Source: Candidatus Poseidoniia archaeon (lineage in GTDB: Archaea > Thermoplasmatota > Poseidoniia > MGIII > CG-Epi1). Taken from it: 14,120 nucleotides of DNA. The stretch's first letter is position 1. Every line of letters begins with the position of its first letter. This document shows positions 8,182 through 14,120 of this stretch, in pieces. The stretch lies in the NCBI GenBank assembly GCA_029941645.1, contig JAPYSZ010000023.1:1-14120 (forward strand), written 5' to 3'. The notes beneath the pieces were generated by a model. The model was not told where the DNA came from and searched no databases. It worked only from the letters and a program-made list of their open reading frames with translations. Position numbers and translations under genes: made by a program.

Positions 8182-8271
8182 CGGTTCACCGCTATTTAGG
8201 TACTCTATAATAAGCGTTACATAACCTAAGAAAAAATACCTTTTTGCCATTTTTAATAGTACTACCACCCC

Positions 8272-8308
8272 AAAAAAGGAAAAAAAAAGGTAAAGCCTGT
8301 CAAAAAAG
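8272..8308 (-). terminator. Oligo-T terminator tracts downstream of nadE
   Basis: On the minus strand, T6 (8308-8303), T9 (8288-8280) and T6 (8277-8272) follow in succession, about 80-120 bases past the nadE stop. Consecutive oligo-T tracts are the usual intrinsic termination signal for archaeal RNA polymerase. They separate nadE transcription from nrdJ. Confidence 0.55.
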
Positions 8309-8343
8309 ACCCGTTGGTTCCACAGTATTAAACAATAAAATAT

Positions 8344-8377
8344 GTTATTACTTCAGTTCGTTATTTAACGTAATAAC
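8344..8377. repeat. Nested inverted repeats in the nadE 3' region
   Basis: GTTATTAC (8344-8351) and GTAATAAC (8370-8377) form a perfect 8-bp inverted repeat with an 18-base spacer. Inside it, CGTTA-TT-TAACG (8359-8370) is a near-palindrome that shares the bordering G with the outer arm. It lies 13 bases past the nadE stop. It could be a 3' RNA structure or a protein-binding site; low-complexity sequence makes chance a real possibility. Confidence 0.35.
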
Positions 8378-8389
8378 TAAATTTTAGAT

Positions 8390-9193
8390 TTATTTACTTC
8401 CTATAGTTTCCCTCCAATCCAAACCAACCGTTCTACGGCCGATTTTGCAGACAGGTGGAAAAACTCGTTTATGTATCGTAAATTTTATCAAATTATCAAT
8501 TCGAGTGATAGATTCTACTGTAATTCCTGTATTTGATGAGAGTTTATCAAAAGACAATTGACACTCTAAACCTAATAATATTTTGTCCAAAGTGAGATAA
8601 TCAATTCCCAACTCTTCTTCATCACTTTGCCCCTCCCAGAGTTCTGCTGTTGGTACACGATTTAGAATTTCTTTAGGAACTTCCAAACTTTCAGCTAAAG
8701 TATAAACTTGCGACTTGTAAATATCACCCATCGGAAGAAAATCTGAGGCTCCATCCCCCCATTTTGTATAATATCCTACTAGAAGTTCAGATTTATTTGA
8801 AGTACCAATAACTAGTGAATTGGAGGAAAATGCTTCACCATAAAGCAATGACATTCTTACTCTAGAATGCAAATTACCCTCAGAAGCCTTAGATGAATAT
8901 GACTCTGTGACTTCCTTAAACGAGTTGATTATCGATGATATGTTATATTTTTTGGTTTTAACATCAAGTGATTGTGCATGATTAGAAGCTAGTGTAATAG
9001 ATTCCGAATCATGAAAAGGCATGATTAACCCAAGGACATTGTCGCTACCCAAAGAAGATGCGGCCAAAGCCATAGTAGTAGCTGAATCTATACCTCCTGA
9101 CAAGCCCAAGACAACACCTTCAGCCCCTGCTTCTTTTACACGCGTCTGAATAAACTTTTCGATTATTCGAGAAGTATCTGGCAATAGTTTCAC
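8390..9193 (-). CDS. nadE: NAD+ synthetase, synthetase domain only
   Basis: 267 residues. It catalyses the last step of NAD+ synthesis, ATP-dependent amidation of deamido-NAD+. The N-terminal GLSGGIDSATTMALA (SGGIDS at 32-37) is the PP-loop that binds ATP. IGTSNKSELLVGYYTKWGDGASDFLPMGDIYKSQV is the family's core signature, and RVPTAELWEGQSDEEELGIDY closes the active site. It lacks the N-terminal nitrilase-type glutaminase domain of the long NadE form, so alone it would use ammonia. A nitrilase-fold gene lies divergently 63 bases away and may supply ammonia from glutamine. The start is a GTG directly preceded by GAGGAT, with no in-frame ATG found upstream. An ATG overlapping the GTG (9195) is out of frame and closes at once with TGA. 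Confidence 0.95.
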   Translation of the reverse strand: MKLLPDTSRIIEKFIQTRVKEAGAEGVVLGLSGGIDSATTMALAASSLGSDNVLGLIMPFHDSESITLASNHAQSLDVKTKKYNISSIINSFKEVTESYSSKASEGNLHSRVRMSLLYGEAFSSNSLVIGTSNKSELLVGYYTKWGDGASDFLPMGDIYKSQVYTLAESLEVPKEILNRVPTAELWEGQSDEEELGIDYLTLDKILLGLECQLSFDKLSSNTGITVESITRIDNLIKFTIHKRVFPPVCKIGRRTVGLDWRETIGSK

Positions 9194-9256
9194 ATCCTCT
9201 TCAGAACAAAGCCCTTATTGAAATTAAGTAATAACATCTATTATTAACTGGTCCAA
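9194..9256. promoter_or_regulatory. Divergent nadE / amidase promoter region
   Basis: A 63-base shared intergenic region. On the plus strand, TATTATTAA (9239-9247) is centred about 23 bases before the amidase's second ATG (9266) but only 14 before its first (9257), which favours the second as a leaderless start. AAGTAATAACAT at 9226-9237 also occurs inverted at 8342-8353, beyond the other end of nadE. On the minus side, only a weak AATAA element lies about 30 bases before the nadE GTG. Confidence 0.35.
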
Positions 9257-10060
9257 ATGGGACCTATGCATTTAGCACTGGGACAGGCACCTATTGTTCT
9301 CGGAGATATTGAAAAAAATCTAGAAATAATGGAGGATCTGATTAAAAATGCACAGAAAAAATGCAAAAGGAAATTAGACCTAATTGCATTCCCTGAACTA
9401 TTCATTACTGGATATAATTTAAGAGATAATTACAGCAAAGTAGCTGAGGAAATCCCTAGTTCAAGTAGAGCCCAAAAAGGAATTGTTAATTTAGCTAAAA
9501 AACATAATGTTCACATTGCCACAGGGATTGTTGAAAAGTCTGGAAAATCTCTGTTCAACTCAGCCATTATGATTGGCCCAGAAGGATATATCGGACACTA
9601 TCGAAAACAATTCTTACCTAATTTTGGCCCCTTCGAAGAGAAAATGTTTTTTGGTGAAGGAAATCAGACTCCAGTTTTTGACACCCCCTTCGGAAGAATA
9701 GGTATCCAAATCTGTTATGATCTTTTCTTCCCAGAAACATCTATGGGGTTAGCCCGTAATGGAGCTGAATTGATATTGAATCTAGCTGCAAGTCCAACAA
9801 CATCAAGACCCTTATTTCATCGTGTTATACCTGCCAGAGCTATTGAAACAACTTGCTTCTATGCATATTCAAATAATGTTGGAACTCAAGGTAGTTTAAC
9901 TTTTGCAGGCGAGTCTGTAATTGTAGACCCTCGGGGAAAAACCATAGCCGATATACCTAGCTTTGAGGAAGGAGTTATTGTTTGTGAACTGTCATTAGAG
10001 GAACTAGACTCCTTCAGAGAAGCACGGCCGGTACTCCGAGATTCAAAGAAAAAAGAGTAG
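9257..10060 (+). CDS. Nitrilase-fold amidase, probable glutaminase partner of NadE
   Basis: 267-residue member of the carbon-nitrogen hydrolase superfamily. The Glu-Lys-Cys triad is visible: E47 in AFPELFITGY, K117 in YRKQFLPNFG and C153 in IQICYDLFFPE. The segment KQFLPNFGPFEEKMFFGEG resembles the LPNYGVFDEKRYF region of the glutaminase domain fused to long NadE enzymes. With the divergent, domain-lacking nadE next door, this suggests that the protein hydrolyses glutamine and passes ammonia to NadE. Another omega-amidase or nitrilase-like role cannot be excluded. The first ATG (9257) gives MGPMHLALGQ. The second (9266) starts at MHLALGQAP, fits the family N-terminus better and sits correctly behind a TATA element. 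It is first in a plus-strand run, 30 bases before the geranylgeranyl reductase. Confidence 0.85.
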   Translation: MGPMHLALGQAPIVLGDIEKNLEIMEDLIKNAQKKCKRKLDLIAFPELFITGYNLRDNYSKVAEEIPSSSRAQKGIVNLAKKHNVHIATGIVEKSGKSLFNSAIMIGPEGYIGHYRKQFLPNFGPFEEKMFFGEGNQTPVFDTPFGRIGIQICYDLFFPETSMGLARNGAELILNLAASPTTSRPLFHRVIPARAIETTCFYAYSNNVGTQGSLTFAGESVIVDPRGKTIADIPSFEEGVIVCELSLEELDSFREARPVLRDSKKKE

Positions 10061-10090
10061 CCTTATTATGAAGGTGCAATCGGATTCTCC

Positions 10091-11350
10091 ATGTATGATG
10101 TAGCAGTAGTTGGCCAAGGACCAGCTGGAGGAATAACTGCACTGCGTTTAGCAGAAGGCGGTCACTCTGTAGTTACATTTGATAGAAAGAAAAGAGTAGG
10201 CGATCCAATCCATTGCGGTGAAGGTTTAGGGAAAATAGCCTTAGAACACACGAATTATCCTGTTGGTGATTGGGCAATAAGAGAAGTAAAAGGCAACAGG
10301 ATAAGAATGCCTAATGGTAAATCTGTAGGTCTGATGTCACCAGGATACTCCATACATAGATGGGGGCTTGATCGAACTATATCTGATGATGCAGTCAAGG
10401 CTGGTGCAGAACGACATGAAGGACTAAAAATAACGAAAGTAACAAAAGAAGAGGGACATTGGAATTTATTCTCAAAAGATGGTGAAGTTGCTAAAGCTAA
10501 ACAATTAGTTATAGCTGAAGGGAGATTACCTAACATAATAACACAAGTCGGACTAAAGGGAAATGATAAACTACGTTTGCTTCCAGGACTTCAATATAAA
10601 TTTAAAACCAGTGATGTTGATTTCCCAGATACTGATTATTTTGATTTCTACATAAATCCCATATATGAAGATGGTTACGTTTGGGTATTTCCTCGAGATG
10701 ATATCTTCAACGTTGGAATTGTAGCTACTAATGGTCCAAAAAAAGGACTTGATTATTTTTGTAGAGAACATATGGGTGTAGACCCAGATAAAAGAATAGA
10801 CAATGAACTAGGAGACAAACAAAATGGCGGATTAATTCCAAGAGATGGCCCCATACCTCAATTTTCTACCAAAGACGCCTACGTAGTTGGAGATTCAGCA
10901 GGTTTGACTAATCCAATAACAAAAGGTGGTGTTCATGTAGGGATGCTGTCTGGAGAATATGCAGCAATTGCTATTAGAAATAAATTAGGAACTGGGAAAT
11001 TGATTCCACCATCACACGCTGAAAATTGTCATGAATTAAGAGGAAGGTATTGGGAATCTTGTGGTAAATCACTACACTCTGATTTAGAATCTCATCTCTG
11101 GTATGATAGAATTTTAAAGAGACAACCATGGACTCAACAAAAATTTGTAGATCAGTCTAAATTGATATATTCTCTCGACAAACGAATATTAAACCTAATC
11201 GGAGAAATATACGATGGGCGAAATTATTCTAACTTACCGTGGTTCAAAATGTTAGGAATTTTAATAAAAAATCCAGATTTAGTACCAATGGCTCACAAAC
11301 TCCTGAAAATTAAAGCCAGTCTTAAGGTTACTGAAACCTATGGTTGGTAA
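10091..11350 (+). CDS. Geranylgeranyl reductase family flavoprotein (archaeal lipid saturation)
   Basis: 419-residue FAD enzyme of the digeranylgeranylglycerophospholipid reductase family. These enzymes hydrogenate the isoprenoid chains of archaeal ether lipids at the membrane surface. GQGPAG (8-13) is the FAD-binding turn and HCGEGL (41-46) carries the conserved cysteine loop. GYVWVFP (195-201) with NVGIV just after it matches the YxWxFP...VGxG motif of the family, and VGDSAGLTNPITKGGV (from 266) is the second FAD motif. The last 80 residues lack a clear transmembrane helix but are rich in aromatic and basic residues that could contact the membrane. Length is typical. Related family members act on free geranylgeranyl groups or menaquinone, so the exact substrate is inferred. 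It overlaps the adenosine deaminase frame by 11 bases if that gene starts at 11340. Confidence 0.88.
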   Translation: MYDVAVVGQGPAGGITALRLAEGGHSVVTFDRKKRVGDPIHCGEGLGKIALEHTNYPVGDWAIREVKGNRIRMPNGKSVGLMSPGYSIHRWGLDRTISDDAVKAGAERHEGLKITKVTKEEGHWNLFSKDGEVAKAKQLVIAEGRLPNIITQVGLKGNDKLRLLPGLQYKFKTSDVDFPDTDYFDFYINPIYEDGYVWVFPRDDIFNVGIVATNGPKKGLDYFCREHMGVDPDKRIDNELGDKQNGGLIPRDGPIPQFSTKDAYVVGDSAGLTNPITKGGVHVGMLSGEYAAIAIRNKLGTGKLIPPSHAENCHELRGRYWESCGKSLHSDLESHLWYDRILKRQPWTQQKFVDQSKLIYSLDKRILNLIGEIYDGRNYSNLPWFKMLGILIKNPDLVPMAHKLLKIKASLKVTETYGW

Positions 11351-12359
11351 TCTATTCAAAATGATTCCAAGAAATTTACCCAAAGCTGAACTACATTGTC
11401 ATCTTGAAGGAACTATACCTCCATTACTAGCTAAAAAAATAGCAAAAAAAAATAACATTGATTTACCTCCATTACTATTTAAAGACAAAAACACTTATGC
11501 ATGGAATGATTTCACAAGTTTTTTAGAAGCCTATGATCAAGCAAGTTTATGCCTACGCAGTGCACAAGATTATAGAGATATTACCTATGAATATCTATCT
11601 ATTTGTGCTTTAGAAGGTGCAATTTACGTTGAAGTCTTTACTTCTCCAGATCACGCTGCTGAATGTGGAATAAGCTACAATGAACACGTAAAAGGAGTAG
11701 CACAAGCTTTTGAGGACGCTGAAAAAGACTTCGGGATAATTGGAAGAGCTATAGTAACTTGCATCAGGCACTTTGGTCCTGAAAAAGCAATGACTGTAGC
11801 AGATTCACTTATAGAAAATCCACATCCTTATTTTGTAGGTTTTGGAATGGGAGGGGATGAAGGGTATTTAGACTACGCTGATTTCAAACCAGTTTTTGAT
11901 AAAGTAGCTGCTGCAGGATATCCTTGTACAACTCATGCAGGTGAACACTTTGGTCCAGAAACCATAATTGAAGCTGTCAATACATTACCAATATCACGTA
12001 TTGGACATGGTGTCAGGATATCTGAAGACGCTAAATCTGTAAAGGAAATAGCAAAACAAGGAATTGTGCTAGAAATATGCCCTGGAAGCAATGTTTCTCT
12101 AGGTATTTACCAAAGTTATTCAGAACACCCATTTTCATATCTTAGAGATGCAGGATGTAAAGTTACTCTAAATTCAGATGATCCACCTTTTTTTGATACC
12201 AATATAGGAAAAGAATATGAAAAAGCGCATACTAATTTTGGACTGAACATTGAAGATTTACTAGATATTACACGAACGGCTATTGATGCCGCATTCATTA
12301 ATGCCAATGAAAAAGCAAAATTACACTCTCGGATTGACTCTTGGAAATATTCAGGATAA
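11340..12359 (+). CDS. add: Adenosine deaminase family purine deaminase
   Basis: 339-residue zinc hydrolase of the adenosine/adenine deaminase family, converting adenosine (or adenine) to inosine (or hypoxanthine) for purine salvage in the cytoplasm. The metal and catalytic residues are all present: H19-x-H21 in ELHCHLEGT, H199 and E202 in THAGEHFG, H223 in RIGHGVRI, and D280-D281 in LNSDDPPFF. GFGMGGDE (167-174) is the substrate-binding loop. CPGSNVSLGIYQSYSEHPF follows the helix that helps distinguish substrates within the family; I cannot tell adenosine from adenine from this alone. The ATG at 11340 overlaps the preceding gene by 11 bases. The ATG at 11361 (MIPRNLPKAELH) avoids the overlap and fits the usual N-terminal length equally well. 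Confidence 0.9.
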   Translation: MVGNLFKMIPRNLPKAELHCHLEGTIPPLLAKKIAKKNNIDLPPLLFKDKNTYAWNDFTSFLEAYDQASLCLRSAQDYRDITYEYLSICALEGAIYVEVFTSPDHAAECGISYNEHVKGVAQAFEDAEKDFGIIGRAIVTCIRHFGPEKAMTVADSLIENPHPYFVGFGMGGDEGYLDYADFKPVFDKVAAAGYPCTTHAGEHFGPETIIEAVNTLPISRIGHGVRISEDAKSVKEIAKQGIVLEICPGSNVSLGIYQSYSEHPFSYLRDAGCKVTLNSDDPPFFDTNIGKEYEKAHTNFGLNIEDLLDITRTAIDAAFINANEKAKLHSRIDSWKYSG

Positions 12360-12364
12360 CTGTT

Positions 12365-13978
12365 ATGATGGTTACTCCAAATACACTGATAGGAATGAAA
12401 TTCGATTTTAGAGTGCTAGGAATTTGCTTCATGCTCATAATGATGAGTACTGCGGGTTGTCTCGAAGATGAACCAAAGAAACAAACGCCTATTGAAGAAC
12501 CATCTCTTCCAGTTGGAACTTTCATCACTGGATCCGATGGATTAGCAATAGAAGGAGAACCATTGGCCATGGATTTTGTTTTCAGTGATGTTGGCGAAGA
12601 AGGGGCTGAACCAAGCATTGGAATTACCTCAAGCGGTTGTATATTTTTCATAGCATTTGAAAAACCAATGCGTTCATGTGATCATGGTGAAACATGGGTG
12701 GATACAAGCGATGTCACTCAAGCATTTTTTACCAACGACCCGTATGGCTGGGTTGACCCAATTACTGATCGTGTTTTCAATATCCATATGATGGGACTTT
12801 GGACCACTTGGATTGGTTGGTCTGATGATGATGGTGAAACTTGGGCATCGAATCCGCATGATTCTGGATCAGTGCCTATAAACGACCATATCAAGTTAGG
12901 TTCAGGACCATGGACTGACGAGGGATATGGAATCGGAGGGGGCCTTACCTCAAATATTTATGAAACTGCCGTATATTTCTGTTTTAACAAATTACTCTAT
13001 ATCTCCTGTTACACCAGTTATGATGGAGGTGCTACATTTGAAGCCGGAGGAGACATTGTAGGTTTAGCTACCACTAATGGTGGATTGCATGGAGCTATCA
13101 CAACTGCACCAGATGGTACTGTCTATTTGCCTCCGCGAGTCGCAACACCAGCAATTATTTTTTCCAAAGATAACGGGCTTACTTGGGAGGAACGCACAAT
13201 GGGAGAGGATGTTGGTACTCCTAATCCTCGTAAGAATGGAGAAATTGCTGCTGATGCCGAGTCGAATGCTTACAATGTATGGGTTGGTAATGACCAAGGC
13301 GTCTATATGTCACGAAGTATGGACTCAGGTAATACTTGGGATCAAACAAGTATAAGAATTAGTCCTGTCGAAGTAATTTCAGCAACTTTTCCACATACCT
13401 CTGCTGGAGATCCTGGCCGAATTGCAATTACATATCTCGGAAGTGAGAACGCTAGTGAATTGAACCAAACTGATATCGATGGAAATCCATGGGATGGAAA
13501 CGCACACTATGCTACCACAAATGTTAGTCACTATCTGTATGTTACTTACAGCCTTAATGCATTGGATGAAAATCCTGTATTTCATACACAACGAGTTTCT
13601 TCCGATCCTGTACAGGTTGGCAGTATCTGTCTAAACAGTGGTGATTGTCGCTCAAATGAGGGAGGTTCTAATCGTAATCTTCTAGATTTTAATGATTTAC
13701 ATATAGATTTAGAAGGGAGAGTATACATTGGATTTGCAGATGGATGCACCGGAACCTGCGCATCTGGGAATGACACTACTGCGTCAAATTCAAGAGATAG
13801 ATTGGGATCTGTTTACTATTTAGGAAATGGACCAAGTCTCTATGAATCCGTAGGAAATTTGACTGAGTTTTATCCAATTATTGAAAATCTGGAAGAACCA
13901 ACTAAAAATCCACTAATACCAATGTTATTTGTTGGAATGTGTGTTCTACCAAGTTCATTTAAACGATTTAGACTATAA
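12365..13978 (+). CDS. Secreted lipoprotein with five Asp-box (sialidase/BNR-type) repeats
   Basis: About 537 residues from the ATG at 12365, which has AGGAT nine bases upstream. The frame also opens with a TTG at 12341 inside the deaminase gene. The ATG at 12395 (MKFDFRVLG) would give a more compact signal peptide. A hydrophobic stretch ends in the lipobox STAGC (Cys ~32), so the protein is probably exported and lipid-anchored. Five Asp boxes (SxDxGxTW/F) mark a six-bladed-propeller-like fold: SCDHGETW (104-111), SDDDGETW (153-160), SYDGGATF (218-225), SKDNGLTW (267-274) and SMDSGNTW (318-325). The C-terminus has a short hydrophobic segment (about 516-529) followed by KRFR, which resembles a sorting or anchor tail. 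Asp boxes occur in sialidases but also in many non-enzymatic propellers. I see no clear sialidase active-site set, so function is open. Confidence 0.8.
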   Translation: MMVTPNTLIGMKFDFRVLGICFMLIMMSTAGCLEDEPKKQTPIEEPSLPVGTFITGSDGLAIEGEPLAMDFVFSDVGEEGAEPSIGITSSGCIFFIAFEKPMRSCDHGETWVDTSDVTQAFFTNDPYGWVDPITDRVFNIHMMGLWTTWIGWSDDDGETWASNPHDSGSVPINDHIKLGSGPWTDEGYGIGGGLTSNIYETAVYFCFNKLLYISCYTSYDGGATFEAGGDIVGLATTNGGLHGAITTAPDGTVYLPPRVATPAIIFSKDNGLTWEERTMGEDVGTPNPRKNGEIAADAESNAYNVWVGNDQGVYMSRSMDSGNTWDQTSIRISPVEVISATFPHTSAGDPGRIAITYLGSENASELNQTDIDGNPWDGNAHYATTNVSHYLYVTYSLNALDENPVFHTQRVSSDPVQVGSICLNSGDCRSNEGGSNRNLLDFNDLHIDLEGRVYIGFADGCTGTCASGNDTTASNSRDRLGSVYYLGNGPSLYESVGNLTEFYPIIENLEEPTKNPLIPMLFVGMCVLPSSFKRFRL

Positions 13979-14120
13979 TCAGAATACATTAAATTGATTT
14001 TTTGTCAAAAGAACAGTAGTCTGAACAGGATCGTATTTTCCATTACCAAAAACCTCTAATTCTGAAAACTCTTCCAAATCAAGAGATTTATTAGTCTTAC
14101 ATATTTCTTCGTAAAAACCT
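13979..14120 (-). CDS. C-terminal fragment of an unidentified protein (cut by window edge)
   Basis: The minus strand carries an open frame of 46 codons entering from the right edge and stopping with TGA at 13981-13979. It begins GFYEEICKTNKSLDLEE, continues with SELEVFGNGKYDPVQTTVLL, and ends NQFNVF. The mixed alpha/beta composition looks like real coding sequence. Its stop abuts the TAA of the convergent lipoprotein gene with no spacer. I do not recognise the family. Confidence 0.6.
   Translation of the reverse strand, partial: GFYEEICKTNKSLDLEEFSELEVFGNGKYDPVQTTVLLTKNQFNVF
13998..14003 (+). terminator. Possible oligo-T terminator for the lipoprotein gene
   Basis: A T6 tract lies 20 bases past the lipoprotein stop, inside the end of the convergent gene. 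It is the first oligo-T tract downstream on the plus strand and could end the transcript. Confidence 0.35.

Larger units (their letters stand above)
8182..8389. other. AT-rich intergenic region between nadE and nrdJ
   Basis: Together with the nrdJ leader (8119-8181) this is the longest gap between confident genes in the window, 271 bases. It holds the nadE 3' end with nested inverted repeats (8344-8377), three oligo-T tracts on the minus strand (8272-8308), and several TATA-like elements that could serve nrdJ. These include CTAAATAG at 8199-8192 and TTATTATA at 8213-8206. I looked for a cobalamin-riboswitch B12 box on the minus strand and did not find one. Confidence 0.5.

Noticed and set aside
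8119..8389. Cobalamin riboswitch upstream of the B12-dependent nrdJ
   Set aside because: I searched the minus strand by eye for a B12 box and the multi-stem core and found neither. Only a single short hairpin is present.
12298..12651. 117-codon minus-strand ORF across the deaminase/lipoprotein junction
   Set aside because: It overlaps two supported plus-strand genes and has the low-complexity Ser/Pro composition of an antisense frame.
1..14120. Mobile element, prophage, CRISPR array, tRNA or rRNA
   Set aside because: No transposase or integrase, long terminal inverted repeats, regularly spaced repeats or tRNA cloverleaf pattern was seen, and the genes are housekeeping or surface functions.

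Overview
The window is AT-rich and looks like a planktonic euryarchaeal genome. The best fit is a Marine Group II (Candidatus Poseidoniales)-type archaeon, inferred from gene content and not from any marker phylogeny. Archaeal hallmarks visible in the proteins are a TYW1-type wyosine synthase, an archaeal-length PheRS alpha chain, a geranylgeranyl reductase for ether lipids, and a divergent archaeal-style CMP kinase homologue. Several starts have TATA-like elements 23-28 bases upstream, which suits archaeal (near-)leaderless transcripts. No rRNA, tRNA, CRISPR array, insertion sequence or intein was seen. Coding density is high; the longest stretch without a confident gene is 8119-8389.

Layout. 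The left edge holds the first codons of a malate dehydrogenase (minus). It is divergent from a 55-residue AbrB/MazE-like protein (183-350, plus), whose stop codon overlaps the stop of the convergent pheS. From 8118 down to 347, five genes run on the minus strand: a B12-dependent ribonucleotide reductase (nrdJ), a one-span membrane protein of unknown function, TYW1, a CMP kinase-like P-loop protein, and pheS. TYW1 and PheS both act on tRNA-Phe, one modifying G37 and the other charging the tRNA. Upstream of nrdJ is a 271-base region with oligo-T terminators for nadE, an SD-masking hairpin and a possible leader ORF. Next comes nadE (minus), divergent from a nitrilase-fold amidase (plus). The amidase heads a plus-strand run: amidase, geranylgeranyl reductase, adenosine deaminase and a secreted Asp-box lipoprotein. 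The right edge holds the C-terminus of an unidentified minus-strand protein whose stop abuts the lipoprotein stop.

How the genes work together. nadE plus the amidase could form a two-subunit glutamine-dependent NAD synthetase. nrdJ supplies deoxynucleotides and the CMP kinase-like protein may feed pyrimidine nucleotides. Adenosine deaminase salvages purines, the geranylgeranyl reductase saturates membrane lipids, and the lipoprotein and the one-span protein are surface-exposed. The most notable points are the nrdJ leader, the split NAD synthetase pair, the tRNA-Phe gene cluster with its unusual kinase, and the inverted repeat around the malate dehydrogenase TATA element.
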